The translations under genes and the position numbers were made by a program. Positions 46,653 to 56,729 of a stretch of DNA of 64,000 bases are shown here, piece by piece. Position 1 is the stretch's first letter; each line of letters opens with the position of its first letter. Source of the stretch: Afifella pfennigii DSM 17143 (GTDB taxonomy: Bacteria > Pseudomonadota > Alphaproteobacteria > Rhizobiales > Afifellaceae). The notes under the pieces are model-generated. The model searched no databases. It was given only the letters and a program-made list of their open reading frames with translations, and was not told the origin of the DNA. The DNA lies in the NCBI RefSeq assembly GCF_000688515.1, contig NZ_JHZK01000006.1, forward strand, positions 62,001 to 126,000. Direction: 5' to 3'.

Positions 46653-46676
46653 CAGCCCGGCCGCCAGCCCGGCCGC
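46653..46676. repeat. 12-bp tandem repeat between clpX and lon
   Basis: CAGCCCGGCCGC occurs twice (46653-46664, 46665-46676), preceded by a run of CCGC-type repeats. It falls in the short gap after clpX; no terminator with a T-tract is seen there. Confidence 0.75.
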
Positions 46677-46812
46677 CAGGTTGACAAGGCGGGTGCTGCT
46701 CTCCACCTACCTGACAACGCAGAGCGCTCGCCTCATCTGAGCTGGCCGCGAGCGCGCGGCGGCCTTGTCCACCGCAGCAGTGGCCCCCGAAGCGAGCATC
46801 CACTACACTGGG

Positions 46813-46843
46813 ATTCGCCGGCCCGTCCGGCGAATGCGAAGGA
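46813..46843 (+). promoter_or_regulatory. hairpin directly upstream of the lon ribosome site
   Basis: ATTCGCCGG (46813-46821), loop CCCGT, CCGGCGAAT (46827-46835): a perfect 9-bp stem ending two bases before GAAGGA (46838-46843), which precedes ATG 46850. It could tune lon translation. Confidence 0.4.
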
Positions 46844-46849
46844 CTTCTT

Positions 46850-49279
46850 ATGACAGAACCCACAGGTTTCCTGGGATCGGCTGAAGGGAACGGGGTCTAC
46901 CCCGTCCTTCCGCTTCGCGACATCGTCGTCTTTCCGCACATGATTGTGCCGCTCTTCGTGGGGCGGGAGAAGTCGATCAATGCGCTGGAAGAGGTGATGC
47001 GCGCGGACAAGATGATCCTGCTCGCCACGCAAAAGGATGCCGGCGACGAGGATCCCTCGCCCGAGCGGATCTACGAGGTCGGCACGCTGGCCACCGTGCT
47101 GCAGCTCCTGAAGCTTCCCGACGGGACGGTGAAGGTCCTGGTGGAAGGCAAGAGCCGCGCCGAGATCAAGCGCTTCTCCGAGCGCAAGGACATCTTCGAG
47201 GCCGAGGCTGAGGAGATCCCCGAGACCATTGGCGATGAGGTCGAGGTGGAGGCGCTGGCGCGCTCCGTCGTGGCCGAGTTCGAGAACTACGTGAAGCTCA
47301 ACAAAAAGGTGAGCCCGGAGGTTCTGACGGCCATCGCCAATATCGAGGATTACGCCAAACTCGCCGATACCGTCGCCTCGCATCTGGCGATCCGCATCCC
47401 GGAAAAGCAGGAGATCCTGGCGCTCACCTCCGCGACCGAGCGGCTGGAGAAGGTGCTCGGGCTGATGGAGAGCGAGATCTCCGTCCTGCAGGTGGAAAAG
47501 CGCATCCGCTCGCGCGTCAAGCGCCAGATGGAGAAGACGCAGCGCGAGTACTACCTCAACGAGCAGATGAAGGCGATCCAGAAGGAGCTCGGCGATTCCG
47601 AAGACGGTCGCGACGAGTTGCGCGAGCTGGAAGAGCGCATCGCCAAGACCAAGCTCTCAAAGGAGGCGCGCGAGAAGGCCGAGGCGGAGATGAAGAAGCT
47701 CCGCCAGATGAGCCCGATGTCGGCCGAGGCCACCGTCGTGCGCAATTATCTCGACTGGCTGCTGGGCATTCCCTGGGGCAAGCGCTCGCGCGTCAAGAAC
47801 GACCTCGCCAACGCCGAGGAGGTTCTGGAATCGGACCATTACGGCCTGGAGAAGGTCAAGGAGCGCATCGTCGAATATCTCGCCGTGCAGAGCCGGGCGA
47901 ACAAGCTGAAGGGGCCGATCCTGTGCCTCGTCGGCCCGCCCGGTGTCGGCAAGACCTCGCTCGGCAAGTCGATCGCCAAGGCCACGGGCCGCAATTTCGT
48001 GCGCATGTCGCTCGGCGGCGTGCGCGACGAGGCGGAGATCCGCGGTCACCGGCGCACCTATATCGGCTCCATGCCCGGCAAGGTCATCCAGTCAATGCGC
48101 AAGGCCAAGAAGTCCAACCCGCTCTTCCTTCTCGACGAGATCGACAAGATGGGCATGGATTTTCGCGGCGATCCTTCCTCCGCGCTTCTGGAGGTGCTCG
48201 ATCCGGAGCAGAACGCCACCTTCATGGACCATTATCTGGAGGTGGAATACGACCTCTCCGACGTCATGTTCGTGACCACGGCGAACACGCTGAACATCCC
48301 GCCGGCCCTGATGGACCGGATGGAGATCATCCGCATCGCCGGCTACACCGAGGACGAGAAGATCGAGATCGCCCGGCGTCATCTCTTGCCGAAGGCGGAG
48401 AAGAATCACGGCCTCAGGAAGGGCGAGTTCGCCATCGACGACGAGGCGCTGCGCACCGTCATCCGCCGCTACACCCGCGAGGCCGGCGTGCGGAACCTGG
48501 AGCGCGAGCTCGCCACCATCGCCCGTAAGGCGGTCAAGCGCCTTCTCATGGGCGAGGAGAAGACGATTTCCGTCACCGCCGACAATCTCGGCGATTTCCT
48601 CGGCGTGCCCCGCTATCGCTTCGGCGAGGCGGAGCGCGAGGATATGGTCGGCGTCGTCACCGGGCTTGCCTGGACGGAGGTCGGCGGCGATCTCCTGACC
48701 ATCGAGGGCGTCATGATGCCCGGCAAGGGCAAGATGACCGTCACCGGCAATCTGCGCGACGTGATGAAGGAATCGATCTCCGCGGCGGCCTCTTATGTGC
48801 GCTCGCGCGCGGTCGATTTCGGCATCGAGCCGCCGCTCTTCGACAAGAAGGACATCCACGTCCACGTGCCGGAGGGCGCCACGCCCAAGGACGGGCCCTC
48901 CGCCGGCATCGCCATGGTGACTGCCATCGTCTCCATCATGACCGGCATTCCGGTTCGCCGCGATGTCGCCATGACCGGTGAGATCACGCTGCGTGGCCGC
49001 GTCCTGCCCATCGGCGGGCTGAAGGAAAAGCTTCTGGCGGCGCTCCGCGGCGGCATCAAGCGCGTCTTGATCCCGGAGGACAATGCCAAGGATCTCGCCG
49101 AGATCCCGGACAACGTGAAAAGCGGCCTGGAGATCATTCCGGTCTCGCGCATGGAGGAAGTGCTCAAGCACGCCCTCATCCGCGAGCCGGAGGCTATCGA
49201 ATGGACCGAGGTGGAGAGCGAGCCCAAACGCTCCGACGTTGCCGATGAGGAGGCCTCCACTGGCATGATTGCGCACTAA
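46850..49279 (+). CDS. lon: ATP-dependent protease Lon
   Basis: A single-chain AAA+ protease that removes damaged and regulatory proteins. The 809-residue protein begins with the LON substrate domain (about 15-210, starting [14 protein letters not shown]), a coiled-coil segment, the ATPase with Walker [13 protein letters not shown] and Walker [10 protein letters not shown], and the protease domain with catalytic Ser684 in [10 protein letters not shown] and the Lys about 43 residues later. Length and layout are normal. A hairpin abuts its ribosome site. The stop codon TAA lies at the centre of the palindrome GCGCAC/GTGCGC. Confidence 0.98.
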   Translation: MTEPTGFLGSAEGNGVYPVLPLRDIVVFPHMIVPLFVGREKSINALEEVMRADKMILLATQKDAGDEDPSPERIYEVGTLATVLQLLKLPDGTVKVLVEGKSRAEIKRFSERKDIFEAEAEEIPETIGDEVEVEALARSVVAEFENYVKLNKKVSPEVLTAIANIEDYAKLADTVASHLAIRIPEKQEILALTSATERLEKVLGLMESEISVLQVEKRIRSRVKRQMEKTQREYYLNEQMKAIQKELGDSEDGRDELRELEERIAKTKLSKEAREKAEAEMKKLRQMSPMSAEATVVRNYLDWLLGIPWGKRSRVKNDLANAEEVLESDHYGLEKVKERIVEYLAVQSRANKLKGPILCLVGPPGVGKTSLGKSIAKATGRNFVRMSLGGVRDEAEIRGHRRTYIGSMPGKVIQSMRKAKKSNPLFLLDEIDKMGMDFRGDPSSALLEVLDPEQNATFMDHYLEVEYDLSDVMFVTTANTLNIPPALMDRMEIIRIAGYTEDEKIEIARRHLLPKAEKNHGLRKGEFAIDDEALRTVIRRYTREAGVRNLERELATIARKAVKRLLMGEEKTISVTADNLGDFLGVPRYRFGEAEREDMVGVVTGLAWTEVGGDLLTIEGVMMPGKGKMTVTGNLRDVMKESISAAASYVRSRAVDFGIEPPLFDKKDIHVHVPEGATPKDGPSAGIAMVTAIVSIMTGIPVRRDVAMTGEITLRGRVLPIGGLKEKLLAALRGGIKRVLIPEDNAKDLAEIPDNVKSGLEIIPVSRMEEVLKHALIREPEAIEWTEVESEPKRSDVADEEASTGMIAH

Positions 49280-49298
49280 GTGCGCGAAAGTTTGGGAG

Positions 49299-49323
49299 CG
49301 GCCCGGAACATTCCGGGCCGTTT
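49299..49323 (+). terminator. terminator after lon
   Basis: CGGCCCGGAA (49299-49308), CA, TTCCGGGCCG (49311-49320): a perfect 10-bp stem followed only by TTT. It lies 20 bases after the lon stop, so lon and hup are probably separate transcripts. Confidence 0.6.
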
Positions 49324-49443
49324 GCCGTTCAAGAGCCCGAAAAAGCGCTGCTTTTTGAGGATTTCGATACTTTTCCGCGTGGGCGATCATACCGAAATGA
49401 TAAGCTGCCGCACCGAATCGCTGGTCCACTTAAAGGGAGACTG

Positions 49444-49722
49444 ATGATGAATAAAGGCGATCTGGCTACTGCCGTGGCCGAGCAGACGAATCTGTCGAAA
49501 ACGCAGGCCAGTGAGGCGGTAGACGCGGTGTTCGACAGCATCACCGACGCGCTGAAGAAGGGGCAAGAAGTGCGTGTCCTCGGCTTCGGCAATTTCTCCG
49601 TCTCGCATCGTGCAGCCAGCACCGGCCGCAATCCGCAAACGGGCGAGAAGATCGACATCAAGGCCTCCAAGCAGGCCAAGTTCAAGCCCGGCAAGGGCCT
49701 GAAGGATGCGGTGAACGGCTGA
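49444..49722 (+). CDS. hup: DNA-binding protein HU
   Basis: A small histone-like protein that bends and compacts DNA. The 92-residue product fits HU: MNKGDLATAVAEQTNLSKTQA at the start (first 20 positions given here in part), GFGNFSVSHRAASTGRNPQTGEKI at the beta-arm, and a Lys-rich end. A paired ATG lies at 49444 and 49447; GGGAG sits five bases before the first. IHF is less likely because the family features (the arm sequence GRNPQTG and single short chain) match HU. Location after lon is conserved in alphaproteobacteria. Confidence 0.95.
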   Translation: MMNKGDLATAVAEQTNLSKTQASEAVDAVFDSITDALKKGQEVRVLGFGNFSVSHRAASTGRNPQTGEKIDIKASKQAKFKPGKGLKDAVNG

Positions 49723-49841
49723 CGCCGGATCAGCTCTTCGGACGGGAGGGCGATACGGCCTCTCCCGCTTCCTTGCTGGCGGACGTCTCGTCAGCCGGCT
49801 TCTTGCCAGCGACCAGCCTGCCCTTTAGACGGGGGCGGGGC

Positions 49842-49917
49842 GGGCGGTTAGCTCAGTTGGTAGAGCATCTCGTTTACACCGAGAGGGTCGGCAGTTCGAG
49901 CCTGTCACCGCCCACCA
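49842..49917 (+). tRNA. tRNA-Val (anticodon TAC)
   Basis: 76 bases including encoded CCA. The acceptor GGGCGGT pairs with ACCGCCC; the D-arm is GCTCAGTTGGTAGAGC; the anticodon loop is TTTACAC between CTCG and CGAG; the T-loop is GTTCGAG. TAC reads GTA. Confidence 0.97.
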
Positions 49918-50095
49918 CCATGACCGGCGCGTTTTGTGCGGGTCTGGTATGCTACGGCAAGGCAGTTTCCAGAAAACTTTGGAACCGCGCAGCAAGCTGC
50001 ATCGCTTCGCTTGACAGGGTTCTCTGGCTGACCTATCTCGCCGTCGCGCCACACATTGCAGGACATCGCTTCCGGCAGTCGCAGGCGCCACCCGC

Positions 50096-50172
50096 GGGGG
50101 TGTAGCTCAGTTGGTTAGAGTGCCGGCCTGTCACGCCGGAGGTCGCGGGTTCGAGCCCCGTCACTCCCGCCA
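50096..50172 (+). tRNA. tRNA-Asp (anticodon GTC)
   Basis: 77 bases including encoded CCA. The acceptor GGGGGTG pairs with CACTCCC (one G-T pair); the discriminator is G; the D-arm is GCTCAGTTGGTTAGAGT; the anticodon loop CTGTCAC is flanked by CCGGC and GCCGG; the T-loop is TTCGAGC. GTC reads GAC and GAT. Confidence 0.97.
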
Positions 50173-50337
50173 TTTTCTCTCCATCGATAGCATCGGATCC
50201 GCCGTCTCGACCGACGCCCGCAGCGCGGCTATGAGGGCGCGTCTCGCCGCCAGCGGCTTATCGCTCGCGATACGCACGTGCTGGCGCCCATGGCCGGCAA
50301 GTGTTTCCATAGCCTCGCCAAAAACGAGGGAGGGAGC

Positions 50338-51045
50338 GTGCGACCGGCATCCCGCGCACCTGCATCCGACAAGGCTGCCGAAATTGCGCCTCCGCCCGGC
50401 CCGGCGCGTCGCGCCCGCCTGACGGCCGAGGCTGCGCTCCTCTATCTCGGCGGTCCGCTCGCCATCCATTACGGGGTCGTTGTCTGGAACCTGCGCGTCT
50501 TCGTCCTGCTGGCGGCGGCGCTGCCGGTTCTGGCGCTCATCCTTTGGCTCGACGGCTCTTTCGACCGGCGCCACGCCTTCCACATCGGCGGGACCGGCCG
50601 GCATTTTCGCCGCGTCCTCCTCACCTTTCTGTTAGCCGCGCCCTTGATCGCGCTCTTCACCTACGGGCTCTTTCCGGGCCGCTTCCTGTCCTTGCCGCGC
50701 TTTCGCCCGGAGCTCTGGCTGCTGATTCTCGCCTTCTATCCGTTCGTCTCCGCCGCGCCGCAGGAGCTGCTTTACCGCGTCCTCTTCTTCCACCGCTACC
50801 GGACGCTGTTCGGCGGCCACCGGGCCGTCGCCATCCTCGCCAATGCCGGGCTTTTCGGCTTCGCCCATATCATCTTCGGCAGCGCCGTCTCGGTGGCCGG
50901 CTCCTTCGCCCTTGGGCTGCTCCTGGCGTGGCGCTACGAGACGAGCCGTTCCTTCTGGCCGGTCTGGCTGGAACACGCTTTTTACGGCGCTCTTGCCTTC
51001 ACCATCGGCCTCGGCGGCTTCTTCTATCTGAGCGCCGGCGGGTGA
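50338..51045 (+). CDS. CPBP-family intramembrane protein (Abi/Rce1-like)
   Basis: A 235-residue membrane protein with about seven hydrophobic segments. The C-terminal part shows the CPBP/Abi motifs: PQELLYR (142-147, in place of the usual EExxxR), FGFAHIIFG and the last motif WLEHAFYG. The family includes Rce1-type glutamic intramembrane proteases and bacteriocin-immunity proteins. Because the first Glu is Gln here, catalysis is uncertain. GTG 50338 is preferred for its strong GAGGGAGGG ribosome site; ATGs upstream in frame would give an extra 20 residues. It sits alone between tRNA-Asp and nuoA. Confidence 0.75.
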   Translation: MRPASRAPASDKAAEIAPPPGPARRARLTAEAALLYLGGPLAIHYGVVVWNLRVFVLLAAALPVLALILWLDGSFDRRHAFHIGGTGRHFRRVLLTFLLAAPLIALFTYGLFPGRFLSLPRFRPELWLLILAFYPFVSAAPQELLYRVLFFHRYRTLFGGHRAVAILANAGLFGFAHIIFGSAVSVAGSFALGLLLAWRYETSRSFWPVWLEHAFYGALAFTIGLGGFFYLSAGG

Positions 51046-51132
51046 GGGAGGGTTGCGCCCGGCCGGCATGCGGTCTAACTGACGCTTGGCTGGGCAGAGG
51101 GGTCTCTCCCGCCGATCACCGCAGCGCAACCA

Positions 51133-51160
51133 TTGACCCTTCTCGGAGCGTCAATAGATA
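51133..51160 (+). promoter_or_regulatory. possible nuo operon promoter
   Basis: TTGACC (51133-51138), 16 bases, TAGATA (51155-51160), 28 bases before the nuoA start. The -35 is good, the -10 modest. Confidence 0.4.
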
Positions 51161-51188
51161 CGGGGTACCGGATGCTCCGGCCGTCAGC

Positions 51189-51554
51189 ATGAACGAGTTA
51201 CTTCTAAGCTATCTTCCCATCGTCGTCTTCATCGCCATCGCGCTGGTGATCGGGCTGGCTCTGCTTATCTCGCCGTTCATCGTCGCCTATCGTTCGCCGG
51301 ATCCAGAAAAGCTTTCTGCCTACGAATGCGGCTTCAACGCTTTCGACGATGCGCGCATGAAATTCGATGTGCGCTTTTATCTCGTCGCCATCCTGTTCAT
51401 CATATTCGATCTTGAAGTGGCTTTCCTGTTTCCTTGGGCTGTGGCCTTCCACTCCATCGGGTGGTTCGGCTTCTGGTCCATGATGTTGTTCTTAGCTGTT
51501 CTAACGATTGGCTTTATCTACGAGTGGAAGAAGGGAGCTTTGGAATGGGATTGA
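51189..51554 (+). CDS. nuoA: NADH-quinone oxidoreductase subunit A
   Basis: A membrane subunit of complex I at the joint between the hydrophilic and membrane arms. The 121-residue product has three helices (about 8-30, 65-86 and 92-112) and the conserved loop [16 protein letters not shown], whose Cys is the one exposed in the deactive state, followed by FDLEVAF. Opens the nuo operon. The ATG at 51189 has no strong ribosome site. Its TGA overlaps the start of nuoB by 10 bases. Confidence 0.97.
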   Translation: MNELLLSYLPIVVFIAIALVIGLALLISPFIVAYRSPDPEKLSAYECGFNAFDDARMKFDVRFYLVAILFIIFDLEVAFLFPWAVAFHSIGWFGFWSMMLFLAVLTIGFIYEWKKGALEWD

Positions 51555-52114
51555 CGGAGACGCGGCCGCGCAGCGACGATCCCCGTCCTCTTGGCCAGGA
51601 GGGGAGGCTGCCGGCTCCCGGCGACCCGTTCTTCACCGAGGTCAACAACGAGCTCGCCGATAAGGGCTTTCTCGTCACCTCCACCGACGAGCTCATCAAC
51701 TGGGCGCGTACCGGCTCCTTGATGTGGATGACCTTCGGGCTCGCCTGCTGCGCGGTTGAGATGATGCATATGTCGATGCCGCGCTATGACGCCGAGCGCT
51801 TCGGCTTCGCCCCGCGCGCCTCGCCGCGCCAGTCCGACGTGATGATCGTCGCCGGCACGCTGACCAACAAGATGGCGCCGGCTCTGCGCAAGGTCTACGA
51901 CCAGATGCCGGAGCCCCGCTACGTCATCTCCATGGGCTCCTGCGCCAATGGTGGCGGCTACTACCATTACTCCTATTCGGTGGTGCGCGGCTGCGACCGC
52001 GTCGTGCCGGTCGACATCTATGTGCCAGGATGCCCGCCGACCGCCGAGGCGCTGCTTTATGGCGTCCTGCTTTTGCAGCGGAAGATCCGCCGCACGGGCA
52101 CGATTGAACGGTGA
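51545..52114 (+). CDS. nuoB: NADH-quinone oxidoreductase subunit B
   Basis: Carries cluster N2, the last Fe-S centre before quinone. The 189-residue protein has the tandem cysteines of LACCAVEMM, the cysteine in MGSCANGGG, and the one in [12 protein letters not shown], which together bind the cluster. Start ATG 51545 overlaps the nuoA end. Its N-terminal 20 residues are charged and variable. Confidence 0.98.
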   Translation: MGLTETRPRSDDPRPLGQEGRLPAPGDPFFTEVNNELADKGFLVTSTDELINWARTGSLMWMTFGLACCAVEMMHMSMPRYDAERFGFAPRASPRQSDVMIVAGTLTNKMAPALRKVYDQMPEPRYVISMGSCANGGGYYHYSYSVVRGCDRVVPVDIYVPGCPPTAEALLYGVLLLQRKIRRTGTIER

Positions 52115-52122
52115 GCGCAGCT

Positions 52123-52731
52123 ATGGCCGATCGTGAAAGCCTGGAGGACATGGCCTCCCATATCGCTGCCCAGCTCGGCGAGAGGGTGAAGGATTCCGTC
52201 ATCGCCTATGGCGAATTGACCATCACCGTCGATCCGATGGATATCATCCAGACGCTGCGCTTTTTGCGTGACGATGCGCGGCTGCAGTTCATCTGCTTCA
52301 TCGATATCTGCGGCGTCGATTACCCGGAGCGCCCGCGCCGCTTCGATGTCGTCTACCATCTCCTCAGCCCGCGCCAGAACGCCCGCATCCGCGTCAAGGT
52401 GGAGGCGGACGAGAACACCGCCGTGCCGAGCGCCATGGAGGTGTTTCCGGGCGCCGATTGGTTCGAGCGGGAGGCCTACGACCTTTACGGCATTCTCTTC
52501 TCCGGCCATCCCGATCTGCGCCGCATCCTCACCGATTACGGCTTCCGCGGCCATCCGATGCGCAAGGACTTCCCGCTGACCGGCTTCGTGGAGGTGCGCT
52601 ACGACAACGATGTCGGCCGCGTCGTCTACGAGCCGGTGAAGCTGCAGCAGGAATTCCGCAGCTTCGATTTTCTCTCCCCCTGGGAAGGCCCCGATTACGT
52701 GCTGCCCGGCGACGAGAAGGCGGATGGGTAG
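52123..52731 (+). CDS. nuoC: NADH-quinone oxidoreductase subunit C
   Basis: A 30-kDa-type subunit of the peripheral arm near the quinone site. The 202-residue protein contains the family signature ERE(A)[17 protein letters not shown] (split here by the start of the motif) and [12 protein letters not shown]. The ATG at 52123 follows GGTGAG; a GTG at 52111 is also possible. nuoC and nuoD are separate genes here, not fused. Confidence 0.97.
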   Translation: MADRESLEDMASHIAAQLGERVKDSVIAYGELTITVDPMDIIQTLRFLRDDARLQFICFIDICGVDYPERPRRFDVVYHLLSPRQNARIRVKVEADENTAVPSAMEVFPGADWFEREAYDLYGILFSGHPDLRRILTDYGFRGHPMRKDFPLTGFVEVRYDNDVGRVVYEPVKLQQEFRSFDFLSPWEGPDYVLPGDEKADG

Positions 52732-52877
52732 GCATTGTTGGAAAAGGCGCGATGCGCACGGGCGCGGGCTGCGGTCCCGCATGCGCCTCCCGCATCACGG
52801 CGCGGTAAAGGTGCGAGCGATGGCCCGGCTCTGTAGGCGATTGACGACTGACGAACTGATCACGGACTGCTTGTCCC

Positions 52878-54068
52878 ATGTCTGAAGCTGATCTCCGCAA
52901 CTTCAATGTGAACTTCGGCCCGCAACATCCTGCGGCACATGGGGTTCTGCGCCTCGTGCTTGAGCTCGACGGCGAGGTGGTCAAGCGCGTCGATCCGCAT
53001 ATCGGGCTCCTGCATCGCGGCACCGAGAAGCTGATCGAGCACAAGACCTATCTGCAGGCCGTGCCCTATTTCGACCGGCTCGATTACGTCGCGCCGATGA
53101 ACCAGGAACACGCCTTCGCCCTGGCGGTGGAACGGCTTCTGGGTCTGGAAGTGCCCAGGCGCGGCCAGCTCATCCGCGTCCTCTACTGCGAGATCGGCCG
53201 CATCCTGTCGCATATCATCCACATCACCACGCATGCGCTCGATGTCGGAGCGCTGACGCCGCCGCTCTGGGGCTTTGAAGAGCGCGAGAAGCTGATGATC
53301 TTCTACGAGCGGGCTTCCGGCGCGCGCATGCATGCGGCCTATTTCCGGCCCGGCGGCGTGCATCAGGATCTGCCGCCGCAGCTCATCGACGACATCTGGG
53401 ACTTCTGCGATCCTTACCTGAAGGTCTGCGACGACCTGGAAGCGCTTCTGACCGAGAACCGCATCTTCAAGCAGCGCAACGTCGATATCGGCGTCACCAC
53501 GCTGGAGGAGGCCTGGCGCCGCGGCTTCTCCGGCCCGGTGCTGCGCAGCGCCGGCGCTGCCTGGGACCTCAGGAAGGCGCAGCCCTACGAATGCTACGAG
53601 GAGATGGAATTCGACATCCCCGTCGGCAAGAACGGCGACGCCTACGATCGCTACCATATCCGCATGGAGGAGATGCGCCAGGCGATCCGCATCATGAAGC
53701 AGTGCCTGGAGAAGCTGCGCTCGCCGGAAGGGGCGGGGCCCGTTTCCACGCATGACGGCAAGGTCGTGCCGCCGCGGCGCAGCGAGATGAAGCGCTCCAT
53801 GGAAGCGCTCATCCACCATTTCAAGCTCTACACCGAGGGCTATCACGTGCCGGCCGGCGAGGTGTATGCGGCCGTTGAGGCGCCCAAGGGGGAATTCGGC
53901 GTCTATCTCGTCTCCGACGGCACCAACAAGCCCTATCGCTGCAAGATCCGCGCGCCGGGTTTTGCGCATCTGGCCGGTATGGATTTGATGTCGCGCGGCC
54001 ACATGCTGGCCGATGTCGCCTCCGTTCTCGGCTCCATCGACATCGTGTTCGGAGAGGTGGATCGCTGA
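52878..54068 (+). CDS. nuoD: NADH-quinone oxidoreductase subunit D
   Basis: The 49-kDa-type subunit that, with NuoB, forms the quinone-binding pocket. The 396-residue product has the [17 protein letters not shown] signature at the N-terminus, the HRGTEKLIE motif, and the C-terminal [10 protein letters not shown] 146-base gap separates it from nuoC and holds no clear gene. Its stop overlaps the start of nuoE (TGATG). Confidence 0.97.
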   Translation: MSEADLRNFNVNFGPQHPAAHGVLRLVLELDGEVVKRVDPHIGLLHRGTEKLIEHKTYLQAVPYFDRLDYVAPMNQEHAFALAVERLLGLEVPRRGQLIRVLYCEIGRILSHIIHITTHALDVGALTPPLWGFEEREKLMIFYERASGARMHAAYFRPGGVHQDLPPQLIDDIWDFCDPYLKVCDDLEALLTENRIFKQRNVDIGVTTLEEAWRRGFSGPVLRSAGAAWDLRKAQPYECYEEMEFDIPVGKNGDAYDRYHIRMEEMRQAIRIMKQCLEKLRSPEGAGPVSTHDGKVVPPRRSEMKRSMEALIHHFKLYTEGYHVPAGEVYAAVEAPKGEFGVYLVSDGTNKPYRCKIRAPGFAHLAGMDLMSRGHMLADVASVLGSIDIVFGEVDR

Positions 54069-55291
54069 TGGCCGTTCGTCGTCTGGCCGAAGAGCAGCCC
54101 GAAAGCTTCGCCTTCACGGCGGAGAACGCCGCCTGGGCGGAGCGCGAGATCACCAAATACCCCAAGGGGCGGCAGGCCTCGGCGGTGATCGCGCTCCTGT
54201 GGCGGGCGCAGGAACAGGAAGGCTGGGTGTCGGAGCCGGCGATCGAGGTGATCGCCGACATGCTCCACATGCCCAAGATCCGCGTCCTGGAGGTGGCCAC
54301 CTTCTACACCATGTTCCATCTCGCCCCCGTCGGGAAGAAGGCGCATGTGCAAGTCTGCGGCACCACGCCGTGCATGCTGCGCGGGGCGGAGGACATCAAG
54401 GAGGTCTGCCGCCGGCGCATCGCGCCGCACCCGCACGAAGTCTCCGCCGATGGCGGTTTCTCCTGGGAGGAGGTGGAATGTCTCGGCGCCTGCGTGAACG
54501 CGCCGGTGGTGCAGATTTTCGCCGATACCTACGAGGATTTGACGCCCGAAAGCTTCGAAGCCGTGCTGGAGGCGATCGCGCGCGGCGACGAGCCGACGCC
54601 GGGCCCGCAGATCGACCGCCAATTCGGCGCCCCGGCTTCCGGCCCGACGACGCTGTTCGACGTGGAGGGCGGCTCGGAGCGCACGCCGCGCCAATGGAAG
54701 GCGGCGCCTTACCCGCAAGGCGGCGAGAGCGCCACTTCCGGCAATGGCGCTGCGCTCGGTGACAAGGCGCCCAACCCGGCCGCGGAAGACGTGGCCGGCG
54801 GCGCCCCCGCCACGCCGCGCGAGGCCACCGGGCGCGAGGAAAAGGCGGCTTCGCCCAACGGCAAGCAGCAAAAGGCCGGCCGGCCGACCGCGACGGGCCG
54901 CCCCGACGAGGAGGCCGCCCGCTCCAGCCCCACCGACAACGGCGAGAACCTCGCCGCCGGGCCGCACAAGGCGACGACCAAGGAGCGCATCGAAGCCGAG
55001 ACGGAGGACGACGACGAGCCTGAGGCGCGCGCCGACGCGGCGGGCAAGCGCCCCGCCGCGCTCGCCGAGCCAGAGGGCAAGAAGGACGATCTGAAGCAGA
55101 TTTCCGGCGTCGGCCCGGTGCTTGAGGAAAAGCTCAACGGCCTCGGTATCTGGCATTTTCGCCAGATCGCCGCCTGGAAGGGCGAGGAGATCGCCTGGAT
55201 GGACGAATACCTGCATTTCAAGGGCCGCATCGAGCGCGACGACTGGGTGGGTCAGGCCGAGAGGCTGGCCGAGAAGAGCGGGCAAGCCTGA
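54068..55291 (+). CDS. nuoE: NADH-quinone oxidoreductase subunit E with long C-terminal extension
   Basis: The 24-kDa-type subunit carrying the N1a 2Fe-2S cluster. The first 185 residues form the thioredoxin-like ferredoxin domain with ligands Cys97, Cys102, Cys138 and Cys142. A low-complexity charged Ala/Pro/Glu/Lys linker (about 186-338) and then a compact domain (340-407: [18 protein letters not shown] onward) with a helix-hairpin-helix-like pattern follow. Plain NuoE proteins are about 170 residues; this one is 407. Rhizobial NuoE is known to be extended in this manner. The same domain closes the gene between nuoF and nuoG. Confidence 0.95.
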   Translation: MAVRRLAEEQPESFAFTAENAAWAEREITKYPKGRQASAVIALLWRAQEQEGWVSEPAIEVIADMLHMPKIRVLEVATFYTMFHLAPVGKKAHVQVCGTTPCMLRGAEDIKEVCRRRIAPHPHEVSADGGFSWEEVECLGACVNAPVVQIFADTYEDLTPESFEAVLEAIARGDEPTPGPQIDRQFGAPASGPTTLFDVEGGSERTPRQWKAAPYPQGGESATSGNGAALGDKAPNPAAEDVAGGAPATPREATGREEKAASPNGKQQKAGRPTATGRPDEEAARSSPTDNGENLAAGPHKATTKERIEAETEDDDEPEARADAAGKRPAALAEPEGKKDDLKQISGVGPVLEEKLNGLGIWHFRQIAAWKGEEIAWMDEYLHFKGRIERDDWVGQAERLAEKSGQA

Positions 55292-55378
55292 TGTCCGCAA
55301 CCTGGCCGCCGGCCGTTGCCCGGCCGCATTCCTGCCTGGCCGCCTTGCGCCGGCGCGACGACGAAGAGAGCCGAGATC

Positions 55379-56686
55379 ATGCTCGCCGATAAGGACCGTA
55401 TCTTCACCAATCTCTACGGCCTCCACGATCCGGGGCTGAAGGCGGCGCAAAAGCGCGGCCAGTGGGACGGCACCAAGGAGCTTCTGGCCAAGGGCCGCGA
55501 CTGGATCATCGACGAGGTCAAGAAGTCGGGTCTCAGGGGCCGGGGCGGGGCCGGCTTCCCGACCGGGCTCAAATGGTCCTTCATGCCCAAGCAATCAGAG
55601 GACCGACCGCATTATCTGGTCGTCAACGCCGACGAATCGGAGCCCGGCACCTGCAAGGACCGGGAGATCATGCGCCACGACCCGCATATTCTCCTGGAAG
55701 GCTGCCTCATCGCCTCCTTCGCCATGGGCGCGCATGCCTGCTACATCTATATCCGCGGCGAATACATCCGCGAGCGCGAAGCGCTGCAGCGGGCGATCGA
55801 CGAGGCCTATGAGGCGCGCCTCATCGGCAAGGACAACCTCAACGGCTGGGATTTCGACGTCTACATCGCCCATGGCGCCGGCGCCTATATCTGCGGCGAG
55901 GAGACGGCGCTCCTGGAAAGCCTGGAGGGCAAGAAGGGCCAGCCGCGCCTGAAGCCGCCTTTCCCGGCCAATGTCGGCCTTTATGGCTGCCCGACCACCG
56001 TCAACAACGTGGAATCCATCGCCGTCACGCCGGAGATCCTGCGCCGCGGCGGCGACTGGTTCGCCGGCATCGGCAAGGAGAACAACACCGGCACCAAGCT
56101 CTTCTGCATCTCAGGGCATGTGAACCAGCCCTGCACGGTGGAAGAGGCGATGTCGATCCCGTTCCGCGAGCTCATCGACCGCCATTGCGGCGGCATCCGC
56201 GGCGGCTGGGACAATCTTCTCGCCGTCATCCCCGGCGGCTCCTCCGTGCCGCTGGTGCCGGCCGAGCAGATCATCGACTGCCCGATGGACTTCGATTCGT
56301 TGCGCGCGCTGAAATCCGGCCTCGGCACGGCGGCCGTCATCGTCATGGACAAATCGACGGATATCGTCCGCGCCATCTCCCGCATCGCCTATTTCTACAA
56401 GCACGAGAGCTGCGGCCAGTGCACGCCCTGCCGCGAGGGCACCGGCTGGATGTGGCGGGTGCTGGAGCGCATGGCGCGCGGCGAGGCGGAAAAACGCGAG
56501 ATCGACATGCTGCTCGAAGTGACCTATCAGGTCGAAGGCCATACGATCTGCGCTTTGGGCGATGCCGCCGCCTGGCCCGTCCAGGGCCTCATCCGCCATT
56601 TCCGGCCGGAGATCGAAAAGCGCATCGACCGCTACACGGCCAATCCGAATACGGAGACACGTGTCGTCCTGGAGGCGGCGGAATGA
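55379..56686 (+). CDS. nuoF: NADH-quinone oxidoreductase subunit F
   Basis: The NADH-oxidising 51-kDa subunit, with FMN and 4Fe-4S cluster N3. The 435-residue protein contains [16 protein letters not shown] (NADH/FMN), the [13 protein letters not shown] loop, and the cluster ligands [12 protein letters not shown] plus a later cysteine in [12 protein letters not shown] 55379 is taken from the family start ([13 protein letters not shown]); a longer frame begins at 55316. It lies 87 bases after nuoE. Confidence 0.97.
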   Translation: MLADKDRIFTNLYGLHDPGLKAAQKRGQWDGTKELLAKGRDWIIDEVKKSGLRGRGGAGFPTGLKWSFMPKQSEDRPHYLVVNADESEPGTCKDREIMRHDPHILLEGCLIASFAMGAHACYIYIRGEYIREREALQRAIDEAYEARLIGKDNLNGWDFDVYIAHGAGAYICGEETALLESLEGKKGQPRLKPPFPANVGLYGCPTTVNNVESIAVTPEILRRGGDWFAGIGKENNTGTKLFCISGHVNQPCTVEEAMSIPFRELIDRHCGGIRGGWDNLLAVIPGGSSVPLVPAEQIIDCPMDFDSLRALKSGLGTAAVIVMDKSTDIVRAISRIAYFYKHESCGQCTPCREGTGWMWRVLERMARGEAEKREIDMLLEVTYQVEGHTICALGDAAAWPVQGLIRHFRPEIEKRIDRYTANPNTETRVVLEAAE

Positions 56687-56729
56687 GGCGAGCGGATTGC
56701 CCGGACGGATGCACAGGAGGGGCTCGACC

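Noticed and set aside
49743-49767. Terminator after hup
   Set aside because: A bulged stem (CGGGAG...CTCCCG) exists but has only CTTCCTT after it; too weak to list.
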